Of a stretch of 64,000 nt of DNA, positions 25,069-36,200 are shown one piece after another. Source of the stretch: Phytoseiulus persimilis (Eukaryota; Arthropoda; Arachnida; Mesostigmata; Phytoseiidae); contig CM075102.1 of NCBI GenBank assembly GCA_037576195.1, forward strand, positions 27,772,745 to 27,836,744. The letters run 5' to 3'. The translations under genes and the position numbers were made by a program. Numbering within the stretch: the stretch's first letter is position 1; each line of letters starts with the position of its first letter. The notes beneath the pieces are model-generated. The model made no database searches, was not told the DNA's origin, and was given only the letters and a program-made list of their open reading frames with translations.

Positions 25069-26546
25069 CTGCGAGTGGAGAAAACTCAACGTCGAGTTTG
25101 TTGGAGAGTTACGGAGACGGCTTGAAGCAGACAACTCCAATGAAAATACTCACGACGAGGTCTTTCTGGTCTCCCTTCGATTGCCTCCCACAGCAAGTGC
25201 AACGCAACGAACGCTTCCTTCGCAGTGAGCGGCTTAGTCACTGCTACGTTTTCATGACAAGAGCATGTCAGACCGTCTCTCCGCCGGGAGAGAACATTTC
25301 TGCCGAGCTGCCTCGCTCAGCGGAGCGGGTGACTCGTCTTTATGATTGCGGGGACCGATCGGAATGTTGAGCACTTTCTCTAGGCTACCTCGGCGACTTC
25401 GCGTTTTCGATCCGAAGAGAACCCGTACTTCGCGCGCCACGTTTAGCATCGCGTAGCTAAGAGGGGCCGGCGGCACAGAAGCAGGACCGCATCGTGAACA
25501 GTCTATTGGGATCCATCAGTCTGGCTCGACCCACCAAAGTTAGGTTGGGAACGCAAACCGAGAGCAGCACTCCAGAAGCACGGGACGCGGATTCTGGGAG
25601 TGCGAGCTAGGCACCTAACACAAATGAAATTCATGGAGCATCCTCACAGTCCTGATCTAAAGTGAAAGCATTGCGTTTCCCACGCTCCGATGGGGGAAAT
25701 GTACCGTATTCTGTTTCATGCTGTGATACTTATTTTGCTAGACGGTTCACCAATTCTCGTCTGTAACGGCTCGCCGGCGGTCATCTCGGCAACACGATGT
25801 GATCGCTCCGAGTTTCCCGCGTCTCGGGGTGGGGTCAGTATTCCACAGAAACAGATGGAGAGCATCCAAGTCAGATTAGGACCGCTGCCTTCGGCGGAGT
25901 ATCTCGCAAGTTAGCCTCAAGAGAGCAGAAGACCACTGATTGGGGAGCTGGAGCATGTTCGCACGAGCTTGTGCAGCGGATCCAGCTCGACACGCGCAGC
26001 GTCGCTCGTGGACGGGACAGCTCCAATCTTACTTTTTACCAAGTCAATTTGTTCCTGTGACCTTCGCTGGATGATGCTCTTTCTACTATGTATGCGCCCT
26101 ACCATGTAGGTTCTACTATCCCGTGTGTGTGCCCGATTCCCAAAGCCAGGCTCCTCGTTTCTGTAGAACGTTCCTCCGACTACGATACTCGAGAGCTCAC
26201 AGGACCATCACGGCGTCCCTTCCGGTTGACCGCGGAAATCGAACGATTGAAAAGAAGTTCGCATTGCCAACTCCCGAGGCGCTCATTGGCGTGAGATCAA
26301 GTCCCAAGCGGATCAGTATGATCATTCAGCCGAAGAAAACTTTCCTCTCTCGGGGGAACAGGAACATCGTGTATCCGTGGATTCTTTTCACCGGAGGAGG
26401 AGCAAAATCGAAAGTATCACTGGCGGTGTTTACCAAGATCGAACGGTGACCTGAAAGATAATGATAGCAACTCATTCTCTGAAAAGAACTGCAGCTGAGA
26501 GAAAACACACTCACTTGCCGAAGATCATTTTCTGAATATGAAGATT
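25069..26546. other. Spacer between the two GDAP1-like copies
   Basis: 1.5 kb that should hold the promoter of copy 1 and the transcript end of copy 2. A plus-strand frame at 25696-25914 starts with a signal-peptide-like run (MYRILFHAVILILL) but has no recognisable continuation, so it is not called. Confidence 0.45.
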
Positions 26547-26552
26547 TTTATT
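26547..26552 (-). terminator. Polyadenylation signal AATAAA, GDAP1-like copy 2
   Basis: AATAAA on the minus strand begins 5 nt after the TGA stop (26558-26560), implying a very short 3' UTR unless a more distal signal is used. Confidence 0.5.
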
Positions 26553-26557
26553 GCGGA

Positions 26558-28023
26558 TCAACATAATGATTTTGCGATCAATGGTTCCCTCAGAACTTTC
26601 GCAAGATATGACGCTACTTTGGGAAGAGATCCGCTTTCCCAGAAATGATGTTGCAAACCGAGTTTCCCTATACGGTAGAGCAGAACAGCTAGAGAAATGT
26701 CGGCGACCGTCAAATGATCGGAGAAAATCCACTTCCCCTTGCCTGAAAATGAAGTTTCGATATGGAAATCATCTTTGAGCTCGGAACGCAATCAGCAAAG
26801 CATCATATCGATAGGGATGCGCTAGGCTAGAGGTTTGAGAGCTTTGATCTCATGCTGTCCAGCTCCACCACGGTCTACGATCATTGTCAGAATAGTTCCA
26901 AGCAATGAAAAGTGCTACAGACAAGGGGCCTCTTGGAGGAGAGGATCTGCCAACAATGATTTTCCCTGGAAACTCACTATGGCTGAGTTGCTCCTCAATC
27001 TTCTCGAGCACGCTCCGAGTACTCTCTAATCCTCCCAGGAACGCGCTCTCGTCTTGAAGCGCCGCCTTCGCGGTGACGAGTTTCGTGAGTTTGAAAGTGT
27101 ACGATTCTCTGTATGGGGGCTGTGCAGTTGTCATTTTTTCTTGGATACGTTTGATCATCTCATCGACAAAGACTGTAAAGGATTCGATCGACCAGTTAAA
27201 TCGAATGGATTCACAATATTGAATCTTCTCTGAGGACGTATCCAGTACGGGAATCGGCCATTGGCGCTTGAGAGCATGAACAATTCCAGCGAATCGCACT
27301 TGGCACGATGTTCCTTTTCTGGTAAAGAGAGCGCTAAAAAAGACGAGATAGTGCATTCACCTTTCCGACCCTTCGACTCGTCTTCAAGCCACTTTGAGTC
27401 CTTAGTGTGCTGGGGATAGAACGCTGCCCCGAAGGTCAGCTTGAAAAACTCTACTTTGCCTATCAGTTGGTTCAGTTCAACGACGGACTTGCCGAGGGGT
27501 GTGACCGGATTCGGAATCAGTTTCTCGTCACTCTCTGCGGGCGATCATGAACAAATTAATGATTCCGATAATGTCCCACCTGTACGCAAGGCAAGCTTTC
27601 TGAGGATGTTCGTCGTCCCCAGTCGGGGAACCCGTTCCGCGCAAACCCGTCCCGAAGGTAACCCTCCCACGGCGTGAATTCTTGGTCATTTTAGAAAAAC
27701 ATCTAATGAACGGTGAGCTTCCACTGGCATCAAGTTAAGAATATATCACGAACGACGAATGACTCACTGCGGGTATCATAAGTGTCATTCAAATATTGTA
27801 TGATGTCCGCTGAGTCCGTGAGAACAACATCTCCATCCCGTAGTGTTGGCACTTCTCCCTTCGGGTTGAGATCCAGATACCATGGCTCGAGTTGCTCTCC
27901 CGCAGCCAGGTTCAAGGAGCGGCTTTCGTACTTGAGGTTCAGACTCTCGAGTGCGATCACGACTTTTTGAGAGAAGGACGAGAGCACCGCATGGTACAGG
28001 ATTAACTCCTGACTCTCTGACAT
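26558..28023 (-). CDS. GDAP1-like glutathione S-transferase family protein, copy 2
   Basis: Exons 28023-27768, 27534-27361, 27172-26978 and 26742-26558 have exactly the same lengths and phases as copy 1 (256, 174, 195, 185 nt), again 269 residues. Conserved blocks include LILYHAVLSSFSQKVVIAL, NPKGEVPTLRDGD, KLIPNPVTPLGKS and WIFSDHLTVADISLAVLLYR. It too ends right after the GST domain (KSLC) without a membrane anchor. The two copies differ at many positions, so the duplication is not recent, yet intron positions are unchanged while intron sequences have diverged. A polyadenylation signal lies only 5 nt beyond the stop codon. Same strand and orientation as copy 1, placed 1.5 kb upstream of it. 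Confidence 0.88.
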
Positions 28024-30307
28024 CTGTGCTAGAGAGAAACGTTGCATTGAGTTCGCCGATCTCAGGCAATATCGGGTGATAGGATCGTGATGACAAGAAC
28101 GTTGAACTATCCTCAGATGAATACTCACAATGGAACTGCTGTCGCTGACGAGGAAACTTACAAAACACACGACTCCAGTGAGCGCCTTCTTGACTATGAG
28201 CGGTGGAAACGCGGCTCGGTAGCTGCTGCGTTTTCATAACAAGCCCACGTCAACCCATCTCATCGGCTGGAGAGAAAGTTTGTGCGGAGTCGTCAGCTCC
28301 GCGAGGGCTGGCCGACATGTTTTGGCTCCGGCTGCGGAGGAGCTCCAGTCGACAGTGGATGCGACGATCTCACGAGACCGGAAACATCATTACTAAGTTC
28401 GGAAGACCTTATGTCTTCCAGCTCCGAGCTCCCCAAACCAGCCGCGTCCCTGCCAGGGATGCGTTGAGGGCATCGTTCCGTGAGCGGCCTCTATCACGAA
28501 CCGTGGGCGTTGGGCCGAATGGGAGGGAACTTCAGCTTGCGGTCGCGGAGAGCGGGCAACTCCCCTTGGCTGACGTAGGGAAGTAATTCTGAGAATGCTG
28601 ATGATTGGAGTGGAGCTTCGACGATCCGTCAGAGCTCTGCGATCCCATGTTTACAGCCGATCCCAACAATGCGCTCCTTCCTCATCGCTCTACCTTAATG
28701 CAAAGCCATTCAGTTTCGCTTTATTTCGGATACCGATCGGGAATCAAGCGGATTCAAATCGCTCAAGCTTCGACACAACCGGAAAAGAGAAAGTCTACTG
28801 AAGTGAGATGATAACCGATAGATGTTTATTGCATCGAAAATTACTAACCAGTAAGGCTCATTCATCATAACATGTCTTGGTAATCAATACTGAAGCGAAG
28901 AGCCTAAAGATCAGTGATTGCAAATCAGATCCATTTCTCTATGTACACCCACCAACTCCCCGCACGCATTCTTTGTCTCTCGATCAGTTAATCAATTTTC
29001 TTAAGGGGTCCTCCTTCCCATATCCGGGAGGTGACACGTTTGTCGAGTTTATCATTTTTGTTAAGCCTCGTTTGTCATCACCTCAACCGTCAGTCGTTAC
29101 ACGTTCGACCAACCCGTAATACTGAACATGGTCATTGACCAGAGTCATAATATGAAGAAATGAGAATTCGCTCCCTCGAACACATTACCGTCCCCATCGG
29201 GCGGGGTCTCAAGGAGTACTATTCGAAGCGAACGCGACACACGCCACCAAAACGTCCTGATGCAAATTTCGGCAGTTGATAGCCCCGATTGCTTCCAATT
29301 CGGTCCCAAAGAACGATGACATTTTCATAGTCATCATCTCTTTTCCATCAACAGAGTATGATGGAAATTATGCTGCACAATCGATAATCGTAAATCATAG
29401 AAACGGTATCATTAATGATATGTAATAGCGTCGAGTAAAGATCGCCGTAGCCATTCAATCGAACCATTTTTACGCTTGTGGAAATAAAATGACTCTGAGA
29501 GAATCCATCGTCGCGCTCAGGAGAGTCATCGTAGAGCTGGTTTAACAAATCTCCTGGAGGCGTCCATGCTCAAGACGTTCCGATTCGGACTTTTACCCCA
29601 TTCGGATGCTCGCGGAGCTTGCGGAGTCCAAGACAATTCAAAATGAGATTCATGACTTCTCTTTCTCCATGAGTTCTCGCCCGGCACAAAGGCGGGCTAA
29701 TTTTGTTGACAATAATGGCATATCTTATGGAAGGCAACAATTGTGAGAACACCTTAGGGTAGAGCACTGTGCACTCACGGGCCAGGAACTAGGCCCACAA
29801 TGCGTACAGTGAAATGTTAAGAACTTAGCTGTTTGAGTCGTAATTCCTATTTCCAAAAGCATATCGTACGTTATTATGGCGCTCCACGCGAAATTCGTTC
29901 TTCTATCTAATCGCTAAATACTCGAAAAGAAATTTTCGCAATGGCTCTAGCAAGCTGAGCTGAGCTGGCACTTAGAATGAACTACATTGCCTTCGGCGAC
30001 TCCAGGTCAATAAACCAAGGCCTAGGAGCTCTCTTCGCCCTGAGTTCTTCCGGGAGGATGTCTTTGCATTCTTCTATCTTTCGCTGAGAGACGACACCAT
30101 CCTGAGATTCTTGCACGTAGAGTATTTGCAGTGCACGCCAAGCAGAAGAGGAAATCGTTCGTTTCAATCGTGCTTGTTTCAAGGCGTGCTAAGGCACTAT
30201 TGCACTTTGAGACGGGCGTTGCGGTGCCTCACATGGAAACCGATTCGACTTTCGGAAATTCTTGAGGGGTGAGGAATGAATACTATTATCTATCTGCAAC
30301 CAACGGA
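28024..30307. other. Intergenic interval with a broken open frame
   Basis: 2.3 kb between GDAP1-like copy 2 and the zinc-finger gene. The only notable item is a minus-strand reading frame from 29767 to 29348 that is open except for one TGA near 29572; it has no recognised homologue. A second minus-strand frame (30182-29982, ending in FIDLESPKAM) looks protein-like but has no start or splice context and may be zinc-finger 3' UTR. Confidence 0.4.
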
Positions 30308-31076
30308 CTAGTCGAATTCGATCACTTGTGGAACGGACGGATCGCTGCTCAGATCCATGTTCTTCTCATGGCGCTTCTCGTGAGATTTCAGATGGTCCTT
30401 GCGATGAGTTCGGTAGGTGCAGTACCTGCAACAGGGATTGCCGGATCGTCAGCGTCGACTCGAGCATCGGAATATGAACGGCGCAGGAGCGGGACACCGA
30501 CCCACACCCAATGAGAGCGTGAACAGCGGATGCTCACGTACCTGCACGGCCACTGCTTCTCGGGTACTTGGTGGCGCGTGTTCACGTGCCGTTGCACGTT
30601 AGCTCGGTTGTTGGATGTGTACGAGCACTCCGGGCAGTGATACACATTGACTCGGGAACCAACAGCTGAGGTCAGCGCTAGATTCTGAGGAGATTCTCCT
30701 GTTGGGGATGGGACAGAGCATGACGTTAGAAACCGCCTCCGTGATCTTATCCCCGATCGACGAGCGGGACGCAGAGATCAAGTACAACAAGCTCAACTCC
30801 AATGGATTTTGGGATGGAGAATCTTTTCCCTGAATCACTAAGGAGTTATCGCCAGAGTATGCGGGATAAAGATTGCACTGTTGCAACGTCACAAATCTGG
30901 AAAGCTTAGACTCTCAGCGGTAGCGGTGAAGACTCACTTGTTCCCGGTGAAGGCACGCGCTCGAAGTCCCCGCGTTCAACCGAATGATTAGAGAAATTCC
31001 TGATCAGAGCGGCTTGGCTCAGGAGATCGATATTGAGTTTCTGCATTGACGAAAAGCCCTTCAACAATAAATCCAT
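30308..31076 (-). CDS. Small C2H2 zinc-finger protein (two fingers)
   Basis: Three exons join in phase: 31076-30938, 30665-30542 and 30425-30308, giving 126 residues. Exon 2 holds finger 1 (YHCPECSYTSNNRANVQRH, then VNTRH; C-x2-C-x12-H-x4-H) and exon 3 completes finger 2 (WPC|RYCTYRTHRKDHLKSH, then EKRH). The fingers are split by an intron just after the first cysteine of finger 2. A short tail (DPSVPQVIEFD) follows. The start at 31076 (MDLLLKGFSS) is the first suitable Met of an exon that ends at a good donor (GTGAGTC); more 5' exons are possible and would make the protein longer. C2H2 pairs bind DNA in many arthropod regulators, but the target and identity cannot be told. Confidence 0.68.
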
Positions 31077-32397
31077 CGCCCCTGCAAGGAAGGACAGAGC
31101 TGTAGGGATGCTGCAATCGAAAGTTCCATCTCTGAGCTTCGCTCCCGAATTCAGCCGCAAAGAAGACAAATACAAGAAGAATTTTATTGGTCGAGCTGCG
31201 AACTTCAACGCGATGCGGTCTTTCACTCGATTGAGAGCTTCGGGTCCATGATGGACATGAGCTCCGCAGCGGAGCCGCCGCATCAGAAGGAGGCGGCAGG
31301 TAAGCAGCCAACCGAGCGTTCAGCCACCCGTCCAGCCAAGTGTAAGGCCACATGGTAGGATCCCGAGCAGGTACCATCTGCAAGAAGAGCACTTGTTTGT
31401 TCTCGTACGTCGCGAGGATAGAAGCGAAGAAAAAGCCTCCTATGGACTGAACGCGAGTGCGGAAGCTCGTATGGCCTTGACTGTTCCAGGCATATCAGCA
31501 CTTCGCGGTAATTGGACACAGTCGAGCAATTCGGTTCTCACGGTAGCAGACTTCAATTCTGTTAGAAATTCCCACGCTTCTCACAACAACTTCACTCGCG
31601 CGACCGCCACTCGGGAGGTCGTCGGCTAACGGGTCCCATTTGACGCTTGCTACAGCTGATTGCTCTCCAAGAATCAGATATGGGAACTAGTAGGCTTAAC
31701 TCACGACCTCCATCTTGGGAGTTTCCCAGCTTCTTCCCAGCGTCGCACTGCTCGTCAGGTGGGCTAGATGCATGATCGTGAATCGCTATGCTCACTCAAA
31801 CCGAAGCTGGGCACACGGAACAATCACCGCTGTCGGGGGTTTGGGAGTCAGTCTTGGGAATAGAGATCTGGGAGCGTCGTGAGTGCACTGCAGTAGTCGT
31901 GTTTATATTTGTGGCCAACGACAGCTTTGGCTCCACGTTGGGCTCACGAGGAGCGCCTTGGAGCGGCCGCTGCGCCTATGTTCTGATTACGGAGCGGGTG
32001 AAGTACTCGTCACGGTTTCGCGTCACGGAGTGTGCACCCGATACTTCCGTGCCCCTGATGTGTTCATAAGCCGCGGCTGGAAACCTCCGTCTGATCTCGT
32101 ATGGGAATGTGAGATCTCCATGTCGACAAAAATCCAGGTGGCAATTTCCCGAAAAGTCGTGAATCAGTTCTCGTGAGTTGCTCCACCCTCCTCGAAGCCC
32201 GAATGTTCGCCTCTTTACGGAGCGAGTCGCAGCGAATCGATAAGGAGGAGAAGAGAGGACCAACGTACATACAACCACCATCAAGAAACAGCGCGCGAGC
32301 AGTTCCGACAAGTATTGTAGATGAACTGTACCGGTATGATCAACCGATAACAGTTTTGGGAAACATTCCCTTGAGTCCATTGTCCCTGCGGATAGTA
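31077..32397. other. Intergenic interval between the zinc-finger gene and URI1
   Basis: 1.3 kb separating two divergent genes. A minus-strand frame at 31795-31705 ends at a consensus donor (GTGAGTTAAG) and could be an alternative 5' exon of the zinc-finger gene; it starts with GTG, not ATG. Otherwise nothing recognised. Confidence 0.4.
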
Positions 32398-34072
32398 ATG
32401 GAACGTTTGCTCGCGGAGGAGAAGTTGGCGATTTCGGAGGTTGAAAAATCGCTGCGAGAATTGGAGTCCATCGAAGAGAATTACCAACAGCTGGTTGAAA
32501 GGTATGACAACCACATAAGATCTTCTCTGATATTCCGAATTCAACTAGGTGGCTCTGGGAAGCATTGGAGGCCTTTCGAGCCGTGGTATCATGAATTGTC
32601 GTTGGACATCGTAGAACCCGCGACATCGAAGTCCGGAACCGAGATAAAACACCCCGACATCACATTTCAGGCTTGGAAGTTTACCAAACAAAATTCGACA
32701 TCCTGCCACAGTTCCAATCAACTCGGTGGGCTTTTTCCGGGGAGAGCTTATCCACACCAATGAAATCACCGTTTTGTTGTCAACCGATTATCTCGTCGAA
32801 GTATCCGCTAGTAAGGCTTCGGAAATCGCGTTGCGGAGAATCGATGAGTGTCAGAAGCGCAAGGTTCAAGCCAAGAAACAGATGAAAAACTTGACTGAAT
32901 GGAGAAACATCACCAAGATGAGTATCGAGGAGAGCTCGAAGGCTGTGGATATAAACGAGGAATACAACGAAGCCGCTGAGTCGCAATGGCGGGAAGAGCA
33001 CGCCAGGAGGTGGGATTCTGAGACTGTCGCGATTCAAACACGAATTCAAATTATTATCGCAACCCGAATGGCTGCCTGACTTGTGCAATATAAGACTCCT
33101 TTCCAACCACAGAGTTCGGCAAGAGCGGAGACAGGAGAGAGATTCTGCCCGGAAGGATCCGAGTGGTGATCGCAAGTGGCTCGAACGACTGGAGGAGTTA
33201 GAAATGCTTGAAGAGCTCGATGAATGTACCATGACAGACGCACGGCCTCGGTCAAGTACGGAGGCACTGATTCCCGCTGTAAACAGGTTGGTAGGAAGCT
33301 CTTCGTTTGCGACCGCATCACAACCATCGCATAATGCGAGATGTACCCCATGATACGAGCCGACCGAGCCCTCCTCCCCCATATTTTTTCCCACGTTCCG
33401 CTTACATCCCGCCGTGCTCCCCATATTCGCTCGATATTCCTGGCCCGAACTGAACGGCACGACGACGTAGTGACAGTGACGAGTCGCGCGCTCCTCGTGA
33501 AGTGGGGCTGTTTTTGACTCCGGGGCGCTTTCGGCTCCACGGCACCGACTTTGGGAGCCCCGCTTCACGTCAGTTTCTCAAGCGGGTCTCGTCGATGTTG
33601 AGCGTTAGTACCGTGTGATTTGCTGATGATTCATAACTTAGAGTTGAGGGAGATCCGGAGCTTCGTGAAAGCTGGGCATGACTCATGAGTCGGTTATTTT
33701 CCGGAAAGACATCATCTCACTTCTGGATTGCCTTTCAGTTTGAAACTGGACGAGCCGGGTACATCCAGTGGGACCTCTCGCGAGCCGAGAGAACTCGCCT
33801 CAAGCTCGACTGCAGCCAGCTCTTTGCAATGGAATCCCTCGACTGGTTGTTTCGACTCACGCAAAAGTAGTGAACAAACGCGGGTGGAGAAAAAAACGAC
33901 GGTAGTTGTGGATAGCGACGATAGTGAAGAACCGGAGACGGAGTCTGACGACGCGGCAGATGGCGAAGCTTTCACCGGACTCATAGTGGAGCGGGACACT
34001 TCTGGAAACATCGTGACTGCTTCCGGTGGAGCTCCTGCGCGGCAATCGCGATTCAAATCGTCAAAGCGATGA
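32398..34072 (+). CDS. URI1: Unconventional prefoldin RPB5 interactor (URI1) homologue
   Basis: Four exons: 32398-32501, 32671-33009, 33113-33286 and 33739-34072, all phases matching, 316 residues. URI is an alpha-type prefoldin that works with the R2TP/prefoldin-like complex in assembling RNA polymerase II (through RPB5) and other machines. The prefoldin coiled coils are residues 1-34 and about 90-145, with the diagnostic central hairpin GELIHTNEITVLLS (human GKLVHTNEVTVLL). A basic/acidic region follows (WLERLEELEMLEELDE matches the human WARLEELERQEEL). The C-terminus has the URI box EAFTGLIVERD and ends RQSRFKSSKR. Human URI1 is about 535 residues; the shortening is mostly in the disordered acidic middle. 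Met 32398 is chosen because it begins the first coiled coil. Convergent with MRPL48. Confidence 0.88.
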
Positions 34073-34124
34073 GCTTCCAAAAAAACGCTGTACATTTTGT
34101 CATTCCAACTTTGGATGAGGTGTG

Positions 34125-34130
34125 AATAAA
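34125..34130 (+). terminator. Polyadenylation signal AATAAA, URI1
   Basis: AATAAA 53 nt after the URI1 stop codon on the same strand. Confidence 0.65.
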
Positions 34131-34248
34131 TGCCGATGTGGAAACGATCAACTCTAGGAGAATGTTGGTGGTCCGCAAAATTCAAGAATGCGTGACCGCG
34201 AGGCGTCGGACCAAAAAGAATACACCTCATCCCGAACAACTCTCATAT

Positions 34249-34254
34249 TTTATT
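34249..34254 (-). terminator. Polyadenylation signal AATAAA, MRPL48
   Basis: AATAAA on the minus strand about 33 nt beyond the MRPL48 stop; the URI1 and MRPL48 transcript ends are about 100 bp apart. Confidence 0.65.
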
Positions 34255-34286
34255 TATCTACAACGTAGCTCTCTCCCGGACATCTT

Positions 34287-34823
34287 TTACTGCTTCTTCT
34301 GATGAGGATTGCTCGAAGGGTTCAACGATTCCGCCAGCTGTTTCTCCAGTGATTCTAACTCCAGATCTGGAATCTGCCGGATCTCCAGGTGCTCTGGACC
34401 GTGCCTGTGAACACTCATTTTGACTCCTTCGGCCATGTTTTTCTGCAGAACGTCATAGAGTATGCCAATCATGTGTCCTGGCACACATTTGAGTTGAATG
34501 TTCCTCTCATATATCTGCAAATTATATGTTTGGTCCACCGTCACCGATTGCGGTTTGTAGGTTTGCACTTTGAAGCTTCGAAGCGGCGTCGCCCACGTCT
34601 CGTTTATCTGGATGCCCAGTTTCGTGAGGAGCTTGGAAGCTCGTCGCGTTTGCTGCTCGAGAACGGGGAAATCATACCCCGTCAACTGAACATTTATCAG
34701 GCCTTCATAAACCGGCACAGGCGGCTTTAGGAGATCCAAATATTCTGGATCGATCGTTGTGACGTTGCGTAAGCCTCGAGTTTGCGCGAGGTTGACAACA
34801 GGTTGGACCGCGCGACGCCACAT
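34287..34823 (-). CDS. MRPL48: Mitochondrial large ribosomal subunit protein mL48
   Basis: Single-exon frame of 178 residues. An N-terminal Arg-rich, acid-free leader (MWRRAVQPVVNLAQTRGLRN) fits a mitochondrial transit peptide. The S10-like fold carries the L48 signatures NVQLTGYDFPVLEQ, INETWATP and an EHLEIRQIPDLELESLEKQL tail. Both uS10m (MRPS10) and mL48 have this fold; the LTGYD motif and the Pro-Glu-Leu tail fit L48 better. The protein sits in the central protuberance of the mitoribosome large subunit. Human MRPL48 is 212 residues. No introns are seen, unlike the neighbours. Convergent with URI1, with EMC2 starting 1.4 kb upstream on the other strand. Confidence 0.9.
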   Translation of the reverse strand: MWRRAVQPVVNLAQTRGLRNVTTIDPEYLDLLKPPVPVYEGLINVQLTGYDFPVLEQQTRRASKLLTKLGIQINETWATPLRSFKVQTYKPQSVTVDQTYNLQIYERNIQLKCVPGHMIGILYDVLQKNMAEGVKMSVHRHGPEHLEIRQIPDLELESLEKQLAESLNPSSNPHQKKQ

Positions 34824-36200
34824 GACGGAGGAGCCTCACTGAGTTTTAATATAACGGAAAGTTTCCGGCACAGAACTCAATTCACCATGCGCGTTCGGTA
34901 ATCTGGAATCTATGCATGCCATAGACTCGATGGGAGCAGCTTGATGAACCCCATCGAGACGATACAGAGTATCTGATAACAGGAAAGAATGCAACCCGCA
35001 TGGATTCCAACCGCAAGCCCGGCGAATCGCAGAAAAAAATGAAACAGATACACTGATGGGAGCGGATCACTCTACGGACATCGTCGATGTAACGGCGAGA
35101 ACTTTCCGGAGCAGCCCAGACACTCCCATATCGATGATGGTTTCTAGGTTCCCCTCCCGTTGTGATGATGAGACTTGCTCCCTCACCGCTGAGAATAAGG
35201 GACGGCGACCACTGATTCACTGCTTCCCTCCGTGCGTTCGATTGCTTTTTGGTGACGGGCGATAAATCAGAATTTCCGATCTGTGGACCAAGTGGGATCT
35301 CACAATGGATGTGAATGGTGAGTTAACCACCTATGCGATATTCCGATGTGAATTCGCTCTCAGCAGAGCCCGAATTGGTATAATTCCCCTCTGGTAATGT
35401 GTCGGGCAAAGCCGACAGTCAACTGTCATTGATAGGTGGGGTGGAGAATGAAAACTAGCGACGAGTGTGTTCCCGAACTTTGATTCCCGACCCTCGGGAC
35501 TTTCATCCTGGGTGAATCAGCGAAATCCCTGAAACGAAACCGGAGCGGTGGAATGTAGTCCAGTATGAGAGTATCGTCGACGGGGATCGAAATTCAATGA
35601 GCCCTGCTGATTGGTTCGGCCATAGAAGGAAATCCGGTCGTTTTCCCTGACGTGAAAAAATCTTGAGCGGAACCTTGCTGTGCCAGATTGGTGGCCGAAT
35701 CTTCCGGTCGAGGATCCAATTCTCCCGCTATTTCCTCCCGAGTATTTTGAGACTGGATCTTTTTTTCAAAATCGAATGCAGGGGATGGAATAAGATTCTC
35801 GCAGGAAGTTCCTCAGCGCGTGAACAGCTGCGTCCTCCAAGTGCTCCTTATGGAGGCCGCGCAGGAAACGGCGTCATAAATCCTAGTTAGTGGAGTGCCT
35901 CCTCTGCAAGTCTGTTTTGGAGAAATGAAACATTTTGATGAGTATCGCTCAGAAACTGCGGAGCGATACGCGCCTGTCGGTTCAGTGATCGAGTTATTGA
36001 GAAGGCCACCCGGCGTCGCATGCTTCGTTGTCGGTTTTTTTCGCGGGAATCGCGGAGCTCCCCTTGTCCCGACTCTCCTATCAGCGGTTCTTCACACCGG
36101 ACACAACTAACTACACAGCGGAACTCCTTGGGATAGCCAACCTCCAATGTGCACTTTGGGACAGGTTTTGTTAGAATTATTCCCTTGAATATGCTCAAAT
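34824..36200. other. Divergent intergenic interval, MRPL48 / EMC2
   Basis: 1.38 kb between two outward-facing genes; holds both promoters. No coding exon recognised. Confidence 0.5.

Noticed and set aside
25690-25914. Plus-strand frame beginning with a signal-peptide-like run
   Set aside because: No continuation by splicing, no cysteine pattern and no motif; a 74-codon frame is expected by chance.
31976-32626. Minus-strand frame of 216 codons
   Set aside because: It overlaps the URI1 first exon and promoter in antisense and shows no domain or splice context.
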